Below are positions 44,667 to 54,009 of a stretch of DNA of 64,000 bases, in pieces. Origin of the DNA: DATJHM01 sp035493895 (GTDB lineage: Bacteria; Chloroflexota; Ktedonobacteria; Ktedonobacterales; Ktedonobacteraceae). Each line of letters begins with the position of its first letter. Position 1 is the first letter of the stretch. The position numbers were made by a program, and so were the translations under genes. The notes beneath the pieces were generated by a model. It made no database searches. It saw nothing but the letters and a program-made list of their open reading frames with translations, and was not told the DNA's origin. Where the stretch lies: NCBI GenBank assembly GCA_035493895.1, contig DATJHM010000160.1, forward strand, positions 6,993 through 70,992, written 5' to 3'.

Positions 44667-45656
44667 ATGTCTACATCGTTAAAAGTCGTCATGAATTATG
44701 ATTTTCCAGCTTCGATTATAGATCAGATTCGTGAGGCGGCGCAGACAGAAGTTATTTATCAAAAGGATGACGCAGCATTTAAAGAGGCACTAGCGGAAGC
44801 AGAAATTGTGTGTGGATTTTTGCCGGGCGACAACTGGCGAGAGCTTGCGCCTCATTTGCGCTGGCTCCAGAATCCGGGAGCAGGTATCGATAAACTCCTT
44901 GATACGCCCATTATGGCCCCTGATAGTGGCGTGATTATCACGACGGCTGCGGGCGTGCATCAGTACATCATCAGTGAATATGTATTTGGAAGTATGCTGA
45001 TGTTTAATCGTTCCTGGCCGACAATGGTTGAGCTACAGGCTAAACACATCTGGCCGCACACAGCGCAGGAGCACCAGGAATACCCGCTTCGCAAACAAGA
45101 GCTGGTGGATCGAACGCTCGGGATCGTAGGATTGGGCAACATAGGACGACGCATTGCGCAGGTGGGGCGAGCCTTTGGCATGGAGATCCTGGCCAGTCGT
45201 CACTCCACGCAAGCGGGCGATAGCGATCCTGACGTCGACCGCCTGTTCTCGTCGGAGCAACTGCATGAGATGCTCGGTCTGTGCGACTACGTTGTGCTTG
45301 CGCTGCCTCTGACGAAGGAGACAAAACATTTGATCGGAGAGGCAGAACTACGCGCGATGCCAGCGCATAGCTATCTGGTGAACATCGGACGCGGAGATAT
45401 TATTGATGAGCAGGTCCTGATTCGTGCATTGCGGGAAAACTGGATCGCAGGAGCAGGCCTCGACGTCGCCTCACAGGAGCCACTACCGGCAGACAGTCCA
45501 CTGTACGATCTCCCCAACGTCATCCTCACGCCACACATCTCGGGAGGGCATGAGCGCTATGCGGAACGACTGGGCAAATTGTTCATAGATAATCTGCGGC
45601 GCTATCGGGCCGGTCAGCCCCTGCGCAACCTCGTCAACACGCAAAAAGGGTACTAA
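44667..45656 (+). CDS. D-isomer-specific 2-hydroxyacid dehydrogenase
   Basis: 329 residues, NAD(P)-linked. The cofactor fold shows LGIVGLGNIGRRIA (GxGxxG) near residues 153-166. The substrate-binding Arg is in VNIGRGDIIDE, the Glu follows in VASQEPLP, and the catalytic His is in LTPHISGGH. The family interconverts 2-keto acids and D-2-hydroxy acids; glyoxylate/hydroxypyruvate reductase-like is most likely, but the substrate is unproven. The start ATG has AGGAGG upstream. Monocistronic, with a very strong hairpin after the stop. Confidence 0.95.
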   Translation: MSTSLKVVMNYDFPASIIDQIREAAQTEVIYQKDDAAFKEALAEAEIVCGFLPGDNWRELAPHLRWLQNPGAGIDKLLDTPIMAPDSGVIITTAAGVHQYIISEYVFGSMLMFNRSWPTMVELQAKHIWPHTAQEHQEYPLRKQELVDRTLGIVGLGNIGRRIAQVGRAFGMEILASRHSTQAGDSDPDVDRLFSSEQLHEMLGLCDYVVLALPLTKETKHLIGEAELRAMPAHSYLVNIGRGDIIDEQVLIRALRENWIAGAGLDVASQEPLPADSPLYDLPNVILTPHISGGHERYAERLGKLFIDNLRRYRAGQPLRNLVNTQKGY

Positions 45657-45663
45657 AAAAGAC

Positions 45664-45727
45664 CAGTAGCAAAGAGAGATAAGGCACTTCATTGCATAGT
45701 GAAGTGCCTTATCTCTCTTTGCTACTG
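45664..45727 (+). terminator. 28-bp perfect hairpin after dehydrogenase gene
   Basis: Perfect 28-base arms at 45664-45691 and 45700-45727 (outer end CAGTAGCAAAGAGAG, inner end GGCACTTCA) with an eight-base loop lie seven bases after the stop. The stem is far longer than a usual intrinsic terminator. A run of six A precedes it but no T-run follows on the plus strand. Confidence 0.75.
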
Positions 45728-45830
45728 TGTCACACCTCATAGCAGAGACGCGCATATACATCTATACTCTATAATAAAACAGGTCTCGTCCCAAAGGCCA
45801 CCCTGTTAGTAGTATAGTATGGAGGTCTGC

Positions 45831-47618
45831 GTGTTTATTGATAATAAGTTTCCTATCCCCCTGAGAAGAGTGCTGGCGATCTCTCCTGGCCTCTTGCTCA
45901 TTCTGGTACTGCTGGCCGCTTGTGGCGGCTCTGGACCGACGGTATCAGTTCCCACGCCAACGCCGGTGTCACTATCGTTTACCACCCTGGATCTGGGTCT
46001 GCCACCACAAGCACTCAATGCCCCTGTGGTCGGGACGGTACCCGATTCAACCATTCTTCATGTAGGTATTACCTTTAAAATTAACGAAGATCAGCTCAAC
46101 CATTTAGCGCAAAATGGCCAGGGCAAGACGAATGCCACCAGCACGCCGACCAATGGCATCGAAAGCCTGGGCATAGATGATGCAACCTATCAGAAAATTA
46201 AAGCTTTTTTTGGTATTGAAAACGCCACCTTAAAACTGAGCAAATCACGTACGAACCTCGATGTTGACGCCAAAGCAAGCTCTTTTGCGCGCCTGCTACA
46301 GACACGCTTTGTGCTGCATAAATTGAATGGGCGCACCTTCTACACGCCCGATCCCGCCAAACCGCCACAGGTTCCGACGTTCATTGCAGGCTCAATTCTG
46401 GCCGTGACAGGGCTGGACAACTACAGTCTCCCGCCAGAACATCGTACGGTGTTCGGCGGCCAGGCGCTTCAACAGACGCAGACCGTACAAAACGCCAACT
46501 GTACAACCAGCACAGCGGTCGTCCTTCCTCAAGAGGTCGCTCAGGCCTATGGATTTACGCAATTCTGGAAACAGAACTCACATGGGGAGAACATGAAAGT
46601 GAATCTGGTCGAGATCGATGGATTCACAAATAGCGATGTAAACAATTACTTCTCCTGTGTGAACTTCAAAGGCAGGCTCGACACCGTAACGGTAGGCGGC
46701 AAGGCACCAGATCCGGGCGGAGAAACTACATTAGACATTGAGATGCTCGCAGGACTGGCACCGGCAATCCATATCATCGATTATCAGACCGATACCAGCC
46801 AGAGCCAGAGCTTCGGGGATGTCTGGGGCCTGGTCAACGATAGTTTGCAGCAGATCATAAACGATAATGCCAATACACCTGATTCAGCAGGCATCGTCAG
46901 CATGAGCCTGGGCCTATCCGAAGAGTTTATGACCCACAACGATATCAGCGCCATCGACCAGAGTCTTCAGGTACTCACCAAAGCGCTCCATATGACGGTA
47001 TTCGTTGCCAGCGGAGACTGCGGAGCATTCACCGATCACATCTATAGCAGCCTTTCCGTCAGTTTCCCGGCCAGCGATACCTACGCAGTCGCCGTTGGCG
47101 GGACAGTGCTGAATGTGAACAATAATGGGGATCGTGCAAAAGAAGTCGCCTGGTCGGATGGCTCAAATATCCTGGTCTGCCAGAATCAGTGGGGCACAGG
47201 AGGAGGAGTCAGCAAGCTCTTTACGCGTCCGGAATGGCAGACAGGGGCAGGGGTCCAAAACTCCTACTCAAATAGCAGGCGTCAGTTGCCGGATGTCTCC
47301 GCGATTGCAGATAACCTGCCGATCTATTATCAGGGTGAGTGGATCGCCGTAGGTGGAACCAGCGCCGCTGCGCCCATCTGGGCAGCTGGGATGGCACTGG
47401 TAAACCAGACCCTTATACAGCAGCAGGGGGCCTATTTCTATGGGCCTGATACTTTCTATAGCGCAGCCAGCAGTGCCGGTCAACTGCATCCCTTCTATGA
47501 TGTCACACAGGGCGATAACCTGTACTACCATGCAGCGCAAGGTTGGGATTACACCACGGGTCTGGGAACCCCGAATCTGGTAGATCTCTATTCCGTGCTC
47601 AAGCAGAGTCTTCATTAA
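45831..47618 (+). CDS. S53 sedolisin-family protease lipoprotein with activation domain
   Basis: 595 residues. The start is uncertain: GTG at 45831 has GGAGG five to six bases upstream, whereas an in-frame ATG at 45819 overlaps that ribosome site, so GTG is preferred. A signal ending in LVLLAAC (Cys31) makes it a lipoprotein. Residues about 50-200 are the kumamolisin-type activation domain. The catalytic domain has E298 and D302 (ETTLD), D396 (ASGDCG) and S511 (GGTSAAAP), with the calcium-site end TGLGTPNLVDL. It is a full-length, membrane-anchored acid-type endopeptidase for extracellular protein digestion, a paralogue of the shorter enzyme at 35784-36968. Confidence 0.94.
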   Translation: MFIDNKFPIPLRRVLAISPGLLLILVLLAACGGSGPTVSVPTPTPVSLSFTTLDLGLPPQALNAPVVGTVPDSTILHVGITFKINEDQLNHLAQNGQGKTNATSTPTNGIESLGIDDATYQKIKAFFGIENATLKLSKSRTNLDVDAKASSFARLLQTRFVLHKLNGRTFYTPDPAKPPQVPTFIAGSILAVTGLDNYSLPPEHRTVFGGQALQQTQTVQNANCTTSTAVVLPQEVAQAYGFTQFWKQNSHGENMKVNLVEIDGFTNSDVNNYFSCVNFKGRLDTVTVGGKAPDPGGETTLDIEMLAGLAPAIHIIDYQTDTSQSQSFGDVWGLVNDSLQQIINDNANTPDSAGIVSMSLGLSEEFMTHNDISAIDQSLQVLTKALHMTVFVASGDCGAFTDHIYSSLSVSFPASDTYAVAVGGTVLNVNNNGDRAKEVAWSDGSNILVCQNQWGTGGGVSKLFTRPEWQTGAGVQNSYSNSRRQLPDVSAIADNLPIYYQGEWIAVGGTSAAAPIWAAGMALVNQTLIQQQGAYFYGPDTFYSAASSAGQLHPFYDVTQGDNLYYHAAQGWDYTTGLGTPNLVDLYSVLKQSLH

Positions 47619-47650
47619 CCTGCACAAAACAGAGTGCGATGCTTCCATTT

Positions 47651-47704
47651 TCTCAGCATGCTAAGAACAGAAGAGTATTCCTGAACTGCCTTAGCATGCA
47701 GAGA
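47651..47704 (+). terminator. Hairpin after S53 protease gene
   Basis: Arms TCTCAGCATGCTAAG (47651-47665) and CTTAGCATGCAGAGA (47690-47704) pair with one mismatch and a 24-base loop, 33 bases after the stop. Confidence 0.6.
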
Positions 47705-47873
47705 ACAATATACCATTCTTGAATTTCCCTTGATTTTCATCAGCTTCGACGCCAACAAGGGCCAACGAATATGATACAATGAAGAGCGGTATCGGTATCT
47801 TGCACTCGGCACATCATAAGACAAGCACGAAAAATAGGCTTATTTCAAGATAAACGAACGCGAGAAAAAGATA

Positions 47874-48209
47874 ATGAACAACACACCAGACCGATGTAGC
47901 CAGTTACGCAAACTACATGAACAATTGACAAATCAGGTGAGGCAGTTACGCGAAAATATTGAGCAAGCGGAGCGGGAGGGCGTTGGCGCTCCCGTGGATA
48001 TGCTTAATACGGTCAAAACGCTGCAAACATCTTTACGTAGAGTATCTCAACAATTGGAAGGTTGTCCTCCCGAAACAAGTGAAAATACGGCTCTCCCCTC
48101 CTCAGCCCTACAGCAACAGGCAAAAGTGCTTCAGAGCACACGCTGGTTCCCTGATAGCGCTCAGCAGGATGAGAGCCTGTTCGATGACCCTCTGGGTAGC
48201 ATCGAATAG
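47874..48209 (+). CDS. Small coiled-coil protein, unknown function
   Basis: 111 residues. Residues 8-65 form a strong coiled coil (LRKLHEQLTNQVRQLRENIE); the tail is polar, with WFPDSAQQDESLFDDP. One cysteine near each end of the coil (C8 and C64) could be functional. The start ATG has GAGAAAAAG upstream, a weak site, but the T-rich hairpin right after the gene supports expression. No family recognised. Confidence 0.7.
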   Translation: MNNTPDRCSQLRKLHEQLTNQVRQLRENIEQAEREGVGAPVDMLNTVKTLQTSLRRVSQQLEGCPPETSENTALPSSALQQQAKVLQSTRWFPDSAQQDESLFDDPLGSIE

Positions 48210-48272
48210 ACAATTTGACATAATCAGTCTGATCATCGGGCCGATGTGTGAATGACGCGATATTCGTGCAAA

Positions 48273-48309
48273 CAGTATGGAAACTGCAAACCATTCAGCT
48301 TCCATACTG
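48273..48309 (+). terminator. Rho-independent terminator of coiled-coil gene
   Basis: Arms CAGTATGGAA (48273-48282) and TTCCATACTG (48300-48309) pair perfectly and are followed by CTTTTG. Confidence 0.75.
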
Positions 48310-48348
48310 CTTTTGCCGCGTTATAGACAATCTCTCTTGCGCCTCTCT

Positions 48349-48388
48349 GGCTGATATGGGTTGCCTGATAGAGAACACCATATCAGCC
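48349..48388 (-). terminator. Terminator hairpin of membrane sensor-like gene
   Basis: Perfect 11-base arms GGCTGATATGG (48349-48359) and CCATATCAGCC (48378-48388), 14 bases beyond the stop of the minus-strand gene at 48403. Confidence 0.6.
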
Positions 48389-48402
48389 ATAAGAGCAAGA
48401 TG

Positions 48403-49491
48403 CTATGAGAGCGCCCAGACCTTCGCATTGGAGAATATGGCTTCAGCGGCCTGGCCCGTATTAAAAACGGTAACGCCAACCTGCCCGCTGCTATAGGTAC
48501 TATCCTTATCGGTCGCAGTCCCTACCTTCTTATGGTTGACATAAAAATCGAAGGTATTGCCACGGGCTACAACGCCGATCTGATTCTCTTGATCTGCCAG
48601 CCAACCAACATTACTGCCAGAGTACAATTCCGTGCCGGTGCCATAATCTTTATACAAGAACAAGACATCCGTGCTATCGGAGGCGACAAGAAACTTGTAT
48701 GATTTGCCACTTACTTTATCTGAGCGAAAAACCAGTCCCACAATTTCGCCCTTGAGCAGTTTCACTGTCGTCTCAAACGTGAAATTGCTGAAATTGCTCT
48801 GTGCCGCAAAACAGACATTATAGGTATTGTTTGTTGCCTCAGAGACATGGTAGGCACCGCCCGTAAACACGCAATTCGTCGTAGTATCCCAGCTACTCGC
48901 ACTGCTATTGTCGGTCAGGGAGTCATTGAGCTTCAGATTAGCGCTGAACGGATACGTATTTGCCACCGCGGTAGCCGTCGCGACAGACGCAGCAGTAGCG
49001 GCTACTTGAGCCGCAGCCGTAGTCGTGGCGTTCGCCTGAGATTGCGCCACCGCCGTCGCATCGCTGTTCACCTGATTGTTGTGCGCAGGGATCGCCACGG
49101 CTATCACAAGGCCACCTACGATCACCAGTATCGCCAGAGTCAGCAACAGAGCGAAGCGGCCTCTCGAGCGGGGCGGCTTCGGCGAAAGAGGAGGCTGGTT
49201 GGGATAATTGAACTGTCCCGGATACTGGTTCTGTCCGGGTTGTATAGGAGGTGGAGCATACTGCGTATACTGATTATAGGGAGTCGCAGGCCCGGGTGGA
49301 GGCTGCTCTGACCCATACGGATTCCCGGCACCATAAGGATTCCCCTGGCCGTAGGGATTGTATGGATAATTTGCGCCGCCGCCTCCAGCAGGTGGTGGCG
49401 GTGGACTATATCGTGTCGCATCATAAGAACCCGGGGCGGGTTGGCCTGGCCCGGGCGTGTGAGGCGGATAAGCATTTGGATCAGGATTCAT
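48403..49491 (-). CDS. Single-TM protein with extracellular LamG/DUF1080-like domain
   Basis: 362 residues. The first 110 are Pro/Gly/Tyr/Asn-rich, with PYGAGNPYG-type repeats, in the cytoplasm. KPPRSRGR then leads to one membrane helix (about 112-132). An Ala/Thr-rich stalk follows (QSQANATTTAAAQVAATAAS), then a beta-sandwich of about 180 residues (VKLLKGEIVGLVFRSD, IGVVARGNTFDFYVN, SGQVGVTVFN, SNAKVWAL). The same stalk and domain plan ends the Ser/Thr kinase at 55774-57660. No catalytic residues seen. Probably binds a carbohydrate or a surface ligand. The start ATG has GGAG four bases upstream. Confidence 0.85.
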   Translation of the reverse strand: MNPDPNAYPPHTPGPGQPAPGSYDATRYSPPPPPAGGGGANYPYNPYGQGNPYGAGNPYGSEQPPPGPATPYNQYTQYAPPPIQPGQNQYPGQFNYPNQPPLSPKPPRSRGRFALLLTLAILVIVGGLVIAVAIPAHNNQVNSDATAVAQSQANATTTAAAQVAATAASVATATAVANTYPFSANLKLNDSLTDNSSASSWDTTTNCVFTGGAYHVSEATNNTYNVCFAAQSNFSNFTFETTVKLLKGEIVGLVFRSDKVSGKSYKFLVASDSTDVLFLYKDYGTGTELYSGSNVGWLADQENQIGVVARGNTFDFYVNHKKVGTATDKDSTYSSGQVGVTVFNTGQAAEAIFSNAKVWALS

Positions 49492-49638
49492 AGATCTCCA
49501 TCCCTTTTCTCAAAGCGTAGCTATAGCAATTACTTCACCACACAAAACGCTCTTACAATTCATTATTCGAGGATCAATTACCGACCAACTATACGTGTGA
49601 TAGGGATGAAGCAGCGATCCATGCCCTGTTTGTTGATC

Positions 49639-51621
49639 CTATGAATTCGTTTGCACCTGTTGCGCCAGCTCAACGAAATACTGGATAGCAGCGGGATTGC
49701 TCAAAGCATCAGTACTGGCCGCCTTCTCCAGAGGAATGCCCATGAACAGCTTTTTGACCGGAACCTCAAGCTTTTTACCGCTCAGCGTGCGTGGCACTTC
49801 AGAAATTGCATGAATATCATCAGGAACGTGATGAGGAGAAACCTCGGTGCGCAGACGTAGCTTAATGCGCCTTTTCAGCTCATCATCCAGAACCACCCCT
49901 GCTTGCAGCACCACAAAGAGAGGCAGGTAATAGCGTCCTCCTGGTTGCTCCACACCAACGATCAAGCTATCGACCACCTCGGGAAAGCTTTCGACAATCC
50001 GGTAGATCTCGCTGCTCCCCATACGAATACCCGCGCGATTGATCGTCGAATCCGAGCGACCATAGATAATAGCGCTGCCACGCGGAGTAATCTTCACCCA
50101 ATCGCCATGACGCCAGACATTGGGAAACATGCTGAAATAGCTCTCACGATAGCGTGCACCACCGGGATCACGCCAGAAGAAAAGCGGCATCGAAGGCATA
50201 GGCTCAGTAACTACCAGCTCGCCTACCTCATTGATGACTGCATGCCCATGCTCATCGAACGACTCAACTTTTACCCCCAGAAGACGACATTGGATTTCGC
50301 CAGCGTAGACGGGGAGAAGAGCCGAACCACCCACAAAAGCCGAACAGACATCGGTTCCTCCGCTAATAGAATTGAGCCAGATATCAGCTTTGACATGTTC
50401 ATACACCCAGCGAAAACCTTCGGGAGGCAGCGGTGAGCCAGTCGAACCGAGCGTGCGCAAATGTTGCAGGGCGAAGTCCCGGCCCGGCTCAATACCAGCC
50501 TTCATACATGAGGTAATATAGGCTGCGCTGGTACCAAAGAAATTCATGCCGCTCTCTTCAGCAAAGCGCCAGAGAGCATTCATATCAGGATAGGCAGGAC
50601 TCCCATCATACAAGAGCACGACACAGCCCACCAGCAACGTGCTGACCAGGAAATTCCACATCATCCAGCCCGTCGTCGTGAACCAGAAGAAACGATCGCC
50701 AGGTTTGAGATCAGTCTCCAGTGTGAGCATCTTGAGATGCTCCAGCAGAATGCCGCCATGCCCCTGCACAATAGGTTTGGGGAGACCAGTTGTACCAGAA
50801 GAATAGAGTATCCAGAGGGGATACGAAAAAGGCACCTGCTCAAAGACGAGCTCGCCCCCTGGCTCACGCAACATATCCTCCCAGGCAAGCGCGTGGACCA
50901 GTCCCTGCGTATCTGCATCAGAGAGATACGGGATCAGAATCGTCTTCTGGAGCGTAGGGAGAGCGGCCTGAATCTCTGCCACAACTGCGCGACGATCGAA
51001 AGGTTTGCCATTATAATAATACCCATCGACCGCAAAAAGCACTTTAGGCTCGATCTGCTTAAAGCGATCAATCACACTACTGGTCCCAAAATCAGGAGAA
51101 CAACTGGACCAGATTGCCCCGATACTGGCGCAGGCCAGAAAAGCGACCACCGTCTGTGGGATCGTCGGCAGATACGCCACAACACGGTCCCCCCGCTCGA
51201 CGCCCAGAGCATGCAGAGAGCGAGCCAGCGAGGCAACCTGCGCCTTCAGTTCATCCCAGGAGACCTCCTGCATAGCATGACGTTCAGAACGAAAAATAAG
51301 AGCAGGACGTTTCGTCGTCGCATTGCGAAAAACATGCTCAGCATAATTCAATTCTGCCCCCGGAAACCAGGCGGCACCGGGCATCACACGTTTCTCCAAC
51401 ACCGAAGCATACGGCTGAGATGACTGCACCTGAAAATAGGTCCAGAGCGAGGCCCAGAAATCTTCCAACCTCGTAACCGACCAGTGCCAGAGCGCTTCAT
51501 GCGAGTCAAAGTGCAGCTTCATCTCATGCTCTAGCCAACGCATGTAGTGGGTAATATTCGCCTGTTGCTTCATCCGTTCAGAAGGTTGCCATAACGGTTG
51601 CTCATCGCCGGGAAGAGTCAT
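49639..51621 (-). CDS. aacS: Acetoacetyl-CoA synthetase
   Basis: 660 residues, the usual length. An adenylate-forming enzyme activating acetoacetate with ATP and CoA. An acetyl-CoA-synthetase-like N-terminus (MKLHFDSHEALWHWSV, LNYAEHVF) is followed by the phosphate loop YSSGTTGLPKPIVQGHGG, the signature FFWFTTTGWMMWNF, GGTDVCSAFVGG, and the hinge and C-terminal GRSDSTINRAGIRMGSSEIY. The catalytic lysine lies in TLSGKKLEVPVKK. These are acetoacetyl-CoA rather than acetyl-CoA synthetase features. The start is the ATG at 51619-51621 with AAAGG ten bases upstream. It would feed ketone bodies or polyhydroxybutyrate breakdown products into central metabolism. Confidence 0.93.
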   Translation of the reverse strand: MTLPGDEQPLWQPSERMKQQANITHYMRWLEHEMKLHFDSHEALWHWSVTRLEDFWASLWTYFQVQSSQPYASVLEKRVMPGAAWFPGAELNYAEHVFRNATTKRPALIFRSERHAMQEVSWDELKAQVASLARSLHALGVERGDRVVAYLPTIPQTVVAFLACASIGAIWSSCSPDFGTSSVIDRFKQIEPKVLFAVDGYYYNGKPFDRRAVVAEIQAALPTLQKTILIPYLSDADTQGLVHALAWEDMLREPGGELVFEQVPFSYPLWILYSSGTTGLPKPIVQGHGGILLEHLKMLTLETDLKPGDRFFWFTTTGWMMWNFLVSTLLVGCVVLLYDGSPAYPDMNALWRFAEESGMNFFGTSAAYITSCMKAGIEPGRDFALQHLRTLGSTGSPLPPEGFRWVYEHVKADIWLNSISGGTDVCSAFVGGSALLPVYAGEIQCRLLGVKVESFDEHGHAVINEVGELVVTEPMPSMPLFFWRDPGGARYRESYFSMFPNVWRHGDWVKITPRGSAIIYGRSDSTINRAGIRMGSSEIYRIVESFPEVVDSLIVGVEQPGGRYYLPLFVVLQAGVVLDDELKRRIKLRLRTEVSPHHVPDDIHAISEVPRTLSGKKLEVPVKKLFMGIPLEKAASTDALSNPAAIQYFVELAQQVQTNS

Positions 51622-51792
51622 ACTCACACTGCCTTTCACATCTTAGCGAAATCTAGCGCATCAACATTGATCAATGCCAGACAGTTATGCTTAAAAATAG
51701 GAATTTTCCGTACGCTTCTTATCTTATTATATGCTAATCCGTGATAAGTCCACAATAAGGCAGGAGAGGATTTCCGGCCCTGTGGAACGCTC

Positions 51793-53973
51793 TTATTTCG
51801 TGGTTCCCGGATAGATACCGACAAGATTCGTTTGAGCATCTGCGGCACCGGCCAGGATCACGATCTGGTCATCCGTCGGATTACCATTAGAGTCGAAAGC
51901 GATCTTACGGCTCACCCCCTGAAAAGCATGGCTGGCATCGATCTGTTGCAGCGACGTGAGCAGTGTATCGGGCGTCAAACGCTCGTGCTGCGCTGAAAGC
52001 TGCGCGATGCCATGGAGAAAGGCCTGCATAGCATCGTATGAGAGAATGGCATCAGCATCAGCGCGATTGAAACCGTACTTGCCGGGCTGATACTGTCCAG
52101 AAGGATCAAAGTTGTGCGCGTATTCTTGAAAAAAGAGCGGCTCCTGTGTTGCCCCCTGTTTTTCCCAGGCATCAGAGAAAGCAAATGCCGTAAATATCAG
52201 ACGAGAGTAGCCCTTGTAGGCATCAAGCGAATAATCGCGCTGCACATAGAGAGCATCGCCCCCCATCACCTTCAGACACGAGTTTGGATTGGAGCAAGCA
52301 GGCAAGAGTTGAAGAAGCACACTGGCATCATTCACAAAGCCAGCAAAATAAATAAGGTCTGGCTTCTTCACTAATTGCTCAGCACGCTGAAAGCCCGCCT
52401 CGATCGTTTCAGGTTGGCCTTGCTGATAGTAGAGCTGGATCACCGTATGTTGCGGATCGGCAAAGTTGCTCTCAAAAGCCTGAGCAAGGCTCCTGCTATA
52501 GGAATCGCTATCATTGACAAAAACCGCGACCGTTTTTACATGCATTTGCTCTTTTGCATACCTGGCACCAACCTGACCCTGGACCGTATCGGGAGGAGCG
52601 ACCCGAAAAAAGTAGGGTGACTGGCCCGATAAATCCATGCTAGAAGCAGTCGGAGAGACCATAGGCAGGTGCGCTGCGGACAACAGAGGTTCGGCGACCA
52701 GGGCGATATTACTGGTAGGAAGGCCCATCACACCGAGAATTGACGGATCAGTGTGAGCTGCCTTCACGACTTGAAGTGTTACATCGCGAATGCTGGCCTG
52801 ATCCTTATTCGTCACAGCAATCAGCAGGCGCAACAGGACACCACCGGTCCGGCGTACCTGATCGTTATGTTCTTTTTGCGCCACATACGCGCCCTGCAAT
52901 ATATCGCGTCCCCCGCCGAGATGATCTTGAGCCAGCGTCGTAAAGACAACCAGAGTACGATACTCGAAATGGCTCGGAGCCGCTTTTACCTCATCAGATA
53001 CCTGCTGATTTTCCAGATAGATCAGCACCTCAGCATCATCACTATCCACCAGGAGAGCCTGTTGCCACTGCTGGCGAGCCTGCGTGAAATCGCCATGAGC
53101 AACATACGTCGCGGCAGCCTGTTTCAAATCGACATCTTTGCGATTGGTATCAAAGACCTTATTCCCGGTGCTGCTGATACCGATAGGAGGAGTCGTCGCC
53201 GTATTAACTTGAGAAGTCGCCATCCTCGAGGCAGGACTCTTACTTGGAGGGCTGACAAGAGCAATACTTAGAGAAGCAACCCCAACCGCCAGCAGAGTGA
53301 GCGAGATAATCAGCAAGCGGCCGCGATCGTGCCAGAGCTTCTCAGGCGTAGAATGCTTCAGGACAGGCAAAGGGTCGTGCAGAGAAGGATCGACCTCGGC
53401 AACGGGATCAAAGTTCTCGCCTTGCGAGGGGAAACGAATAGGAGTAGTAGGAGAAGAAGAAGAGAAATAGTGTCTCCCCGCAGTAGGATTGCTCCATTCT
53501 TCCCGCAAGACCAGTCCACGCCTCATAACTATACCAAGGATGACAGCAGCAATAGCGATATTGGCTAAAGGAGCAATAAGAGCGATATTTGAGCTTGAAT
53601 GCTGCATCACATATATACCGAGAGCAAAAGTAATAAGTCCCACACTCAAAGCAATAATAACAGATTGCATACCAAAGGCGGCAATAAATTGCTTCATATA
53701 AGCCAGAGCATCAGAGGAGCGAGCCTGTTTCGGATATTCTTCCAGGGCGCGTGCCTGCAAAGTAGCAGGCAAAGGAGGAGGCTCGGCCGGTAAGACGGGA
53801 AGAGAGAAATAGTGACGCAGCTTCTCATCAATCACACAATACTGGGCATATTGTTCCTGACAAAGAGCACATGATTGGATATGCTCTTCAAAGGCTGCGC
53901 ATTCAGTCTCCGAGAGCATATCGATACGCAGCGTTGCGAGTTTGTGGAACCACTCATCATGTGGCTGAGACAT
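51793..53973 (-). CDS. Anti-sigma factor (zf-HC2) fused to extracellular type-1 ligand-binding receptor
   Basis: 726 residues. In order: a zf-HC2 anti-sigma zinc finger with H31, C35 and C38 (HIQSCALC); a pair of membrane helices (about 103-123 and 129-150); a basic cytoplasmic segment; a third helix (about 219-240); a short TPR-like stretch (about 283-325); and a periplasmic-binding fold type I receptor from about 338 to 726 (LVVFTTLAQDHLGGGRDILQGAYVAQKEHN, ALSFA-like cleft, DADAILSYDAMQAFLHGI). Three helices put the finger inside and the receptor outside. The receptor part is like LivJ-type amino-acid-binding proteins. It follows the sigma gene by 36 bases. The start ATG has AAAGGA upstream. 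Confidence 0.88.
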   Translation of the reverse strand: MSQPHDEWFHKLATLRIDMLSETECAAFEEHIQSCALCQEQYAQYCVIDEKLRHYFSLPVLPAEPPPLPATLQARALEEYPKQARSSDALAYMKQFIAAFGMQSVIIALSVGLITFALGIYVMQHSSSNIALIAPLANIAIAAVILGIVMRRGLVLREEWSNPTAGRHYFSSSSPTTPIRFPSQGENFDPVAEVDPSLHDPLPVLKHSTPEKLWHDRGRLLIISLTLLAVGVASLSIALVSPPSKSPASRMATSQVNTATTPPIGISSTGNKVFDTNRKDVDLKQAAATYVAHGDFTQARQQWQQALLVDSDDAEVLIYLENQQVSDEVKAAPSHFEYRTLVVFTTLAQDHLGGGRDILQGAYVAQKEHNDQVRRTGGVLLRLLIAVTNKDQASIRDVTLQVVKAAHTDPSILGVMGLPTSNIALVAEPLLSAAHLPMVSPTASSMDLSGQSPYFFRVAPPDTVQGQVGARYAKEQMHVKTVAVFVNDSDSYSRSLAQAFESNFADPQHTVIQLYYQQGQPETIEAGFQRAEQLVKKPDLIYFAGFVNDASVLLQLLPACSNPNSCLKVMGGDALYVQRDYSLDAYKGYSRLIFTAFAFSDAWEKQGATQEPLFFQEYAHNFDPSGQYQPGKYGFNRADADAILSYDAMQAFLHGIAQLSAQHERLTPDTLLTSLQQIDASHAFQGVSRKIAFDSNGNPTDDQIVILAGAADAQTNLVGIYPGTTK

Positions 53974-54009
53974 ACATCCATCCTTTATAGTCTTGCACAC
54001 ACATAGCAC

